Assembly: GCA_938045435.1 (NCBI GenBank)
Contig: CALIBA010000161.1
Location: forward strand, 1-7,715
DNA: 7,715 nt
Source of the DNA: an uncultured Selenomonas sp.
GTDB lineage: Bacteria > Bacillota > Negativicutes > Selenomonadales > Selenomonadaceae
Reading direction: 5' to 3'
Shown piece after piece: positions 6,664 to 7,715 of the stretch (positions are counted from its first letter, which is position 1; each line of letters opens with the position of its first letter). Position numbers and translations under genes: made by a program. Under the pieces are notes generated by a model. That model saw only the letters and a list, made by a program, of their open reading frames with translations, was not told where the DNA came from and searched no databases.

Positions 6664-7222
6664 TAACTATGATTCTTTTACATATAATATCTACCAGCTT
6701 TTGAGCAATCTGGGCGCAAAAGTTGAAGTAGTGCGAAATGATATGACTTCTCTCGATGAGATAAGAAAACGCAAGTATGACGGTATTATCATCTCCCCTG
6801 GTCCTGGATTACCAAAGGATGCAGGAATTACCGAGGATGTCATTCGTGAACTTGGCAGAGAAATTCCAACCTTTGGTATCTGTCTTGGACACCAAGCCAT
6901 CGGTGAGGTATTTGGTGGATGCATTGTTCGAGCAAATGAAATCATTCACGGGAAAGCTTCTCCTATTCACCATTGCGCCACAGGAATTTATCATGGTATT
7001 GCAGATGGTACACTGGTTGCACGTTATCATTCTCTCATAATTGAACGTGATAGCCTTCCAAGCACACTTGAAATTACAAGTGAACTAGATAATGGTATTA
7101 TTATGGGAGTACGTCACCATGTATTTCCTATCGAAGGAATTCAATTCCACCCAGAGTCTATTTTGACTCCTGATGGTCAGACAATGATGATAAACTATCT
7201 GAAAGGAATTCATGCCATATGA
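6647..7222 (+). CDS. trpG: Anthranilate synthase component II (glutamine amidotransferase)
   Basis: TrpG is the class I glutaminase subunit that hydrolyses glutamine and channels ammonia to TrpE. The 191 residues are the normal length for a stand-alone subunit. The N terminus LLLLDNYDSFTYNIYQ and the oxyanion-region motif IISPGPGLP are typical. The catalytic triad is visible: Cys79 in GICLGHQ, and His168 and Glu170 in GIQFHPES. The start lies inside trpE, which it overlaps out of frame by 17 bases behind a strong ribosome binding site, so translation of the two subunits is probably coupled at similar amounts. PabA is nearly identical in motifs, and a single protein often serves both tryptophan and folate pathways in Firmicutes. 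A dual role is therefore possible. The TrpG name rests on the tight pairing with a TrpE-type component I. Confidence 0.95.
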   Translation: MLLLLDNYDSFTYNIYQLLSNLGAKVEVVRNDMTSLDEIRKRKYDGIIISPGPGLPKDAGITEDVIRELGREIPTFGICLGHQAIGEVFGGCIVRANEIIHGKASPIHHCATGIYHGIADGTLVARYHSLIIERDSLPSTLEITSELDNGIIMGVRHHVFPIEGIQFHPESILTPDGQTMMINYLKGIHAI

Positions 7223-7715
7223 GAAAAACTAGGTATGATGATATTCTGCTCATCAGCGATCTAGATGGAACAATAGTTCCTCTTTATGGAACGATCTCAG
7301 ATGAGAACAAAGCTGCCATTAATAATTTTACTTCTGCCGGAGGAGCTTTTGCCATCGCTACAGGGCGCACACCAATGTCGGCACTCCCCTATATGGATGG
7401 TATTCATCTCAATACACCGTCTATCTTTTTGAACGGAGCTATGCTAAAAGATACCTTATCCGATACTGTACTTAATATAAATACATTAGATGGAGAAATC
7501 TGGCGAAACTTCGCTGCGCGTGTACTCTATCAGTTCCCACGCGCCTGTGTAGAAGTGTATACAGAGACAAATTGTTATATTCTGAGCCCCGAGGAAAATG
7601 ATGATCCTCGTCTCCTAGAGGAGTTTTACGAAATTGAACATACATCTCTCACAGCCATCGAAGATAATATATGGCTAAAATTCTTCGTAAATGATGCCCC
7701 AATCAACTTGACCTT
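7219..7715 (+). CDS. Cof-type HAD hydrolase, 3' end cut by window edge
   Basis: This is the N-terminal part (165 complete codons) of a haloacid dehalogenase superfamily phosphatase of the Cof/HAD-IIB type, which usually act on sugar phosphates, flavin or pyridoxal phosphates. Motif I is ISDLDGT (12-18), with nucleophile Asp14 and acid/base Asp16. Motif II is probably the Thr48 of AIATGR (45-50). IFLNGAML lies about where the family has its NGA segment, and the following residues would begin the C2 cap. The lysine and GDxxND motifs lie beyond the edge. The ATG shares ATGA with the trpG stop, a 4-base overlap, and GAAAGGA (7201-7207) lies 11 bases upstream, a slightly long spacing. It is probably translated by coupling to trpG. 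Substrate cannot be told from the sequence, and a link to tryptophan synthesis is not established. Confidence 0.9.
   Translation, partial: MRKTRYDDILLISDLDGTIVPLYGTISDENKAAINNFTSAGGAFAIATGRTPMSALPYMDGIHLNTPSIFLNGAMLKDTLSDTVLNINTLDGEIWRNFAARVLYQFPRACVEVYTETNCYILSPEENDDPRLLEEFYEIEHTSLTAIEDNIWLKFFVNDAPINLT

Overview
The window looks like chromosomal DNA from a low-to-mid GC Firmicute. The evidence is purine-rich Shine-Dalgarno sites (for example AGGAGGTGG before trpG), sigma-A-type promoters with extended -10 boxes, a hairpin-plus-T-tract terminator, an EpsC-type short serine acetyltransferase, and separate rather than fused trpE and trpG. The style would fit a Negativicute (Selenomonas or Anaerovibrio-like), but that placement is a guess from gene style, not shown by a marker gene. 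I see no mobile element, CRISPR array, tRNA or rRNA.

There are two divergent blocks. On the minus strand, reading right to left, a 904-residue Hsp70/actin-fold ATPase of unassigned function (3544 to 830) is followed by a strong intrinsic terminator (789 to 749). Serine acetyltransferase cysE comes next (648 to the left edge, 3' end missing). The cysE promoter appears to be built into the terminator: its -35 box lies in the hairpin loop and its extended -10 box directly follows the T tract.

The divergent intergenic region (3545-3830) holds a very good plus-strand promoter (CTGACA, 17 bases, TATAAT), a weaker second plus-strand candidate, a weak candidate for the Hsp70-like gene, and a possible 14-codon leader ORF with a good ribosome binding site.

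On the plus strand are a GltD/NfnB-like iron-sulfur flavoprotein oxidoreductase (3831-5066), trpE (5161-6663), trpG (6647-7222, overlapping trpE by 17 bases) and a Cof-type HAD hydrolase (7219 to the right edge, overlapping trpG by 4 bases). TrpE and TrpG together make anthranilate from chorismate and glutamine. No terminator is visible between the oxidoreductase and trpE, so all four genes may be one transcript. The other tryptophan genes are not in the window.

The most novel item is the stand-alone Hsp70-like protein. It has a 230-residue N-terminal region of unknown type and an apparent insertion inside its ATPase fold. It has no DnaJ or GrpE partner nearby.
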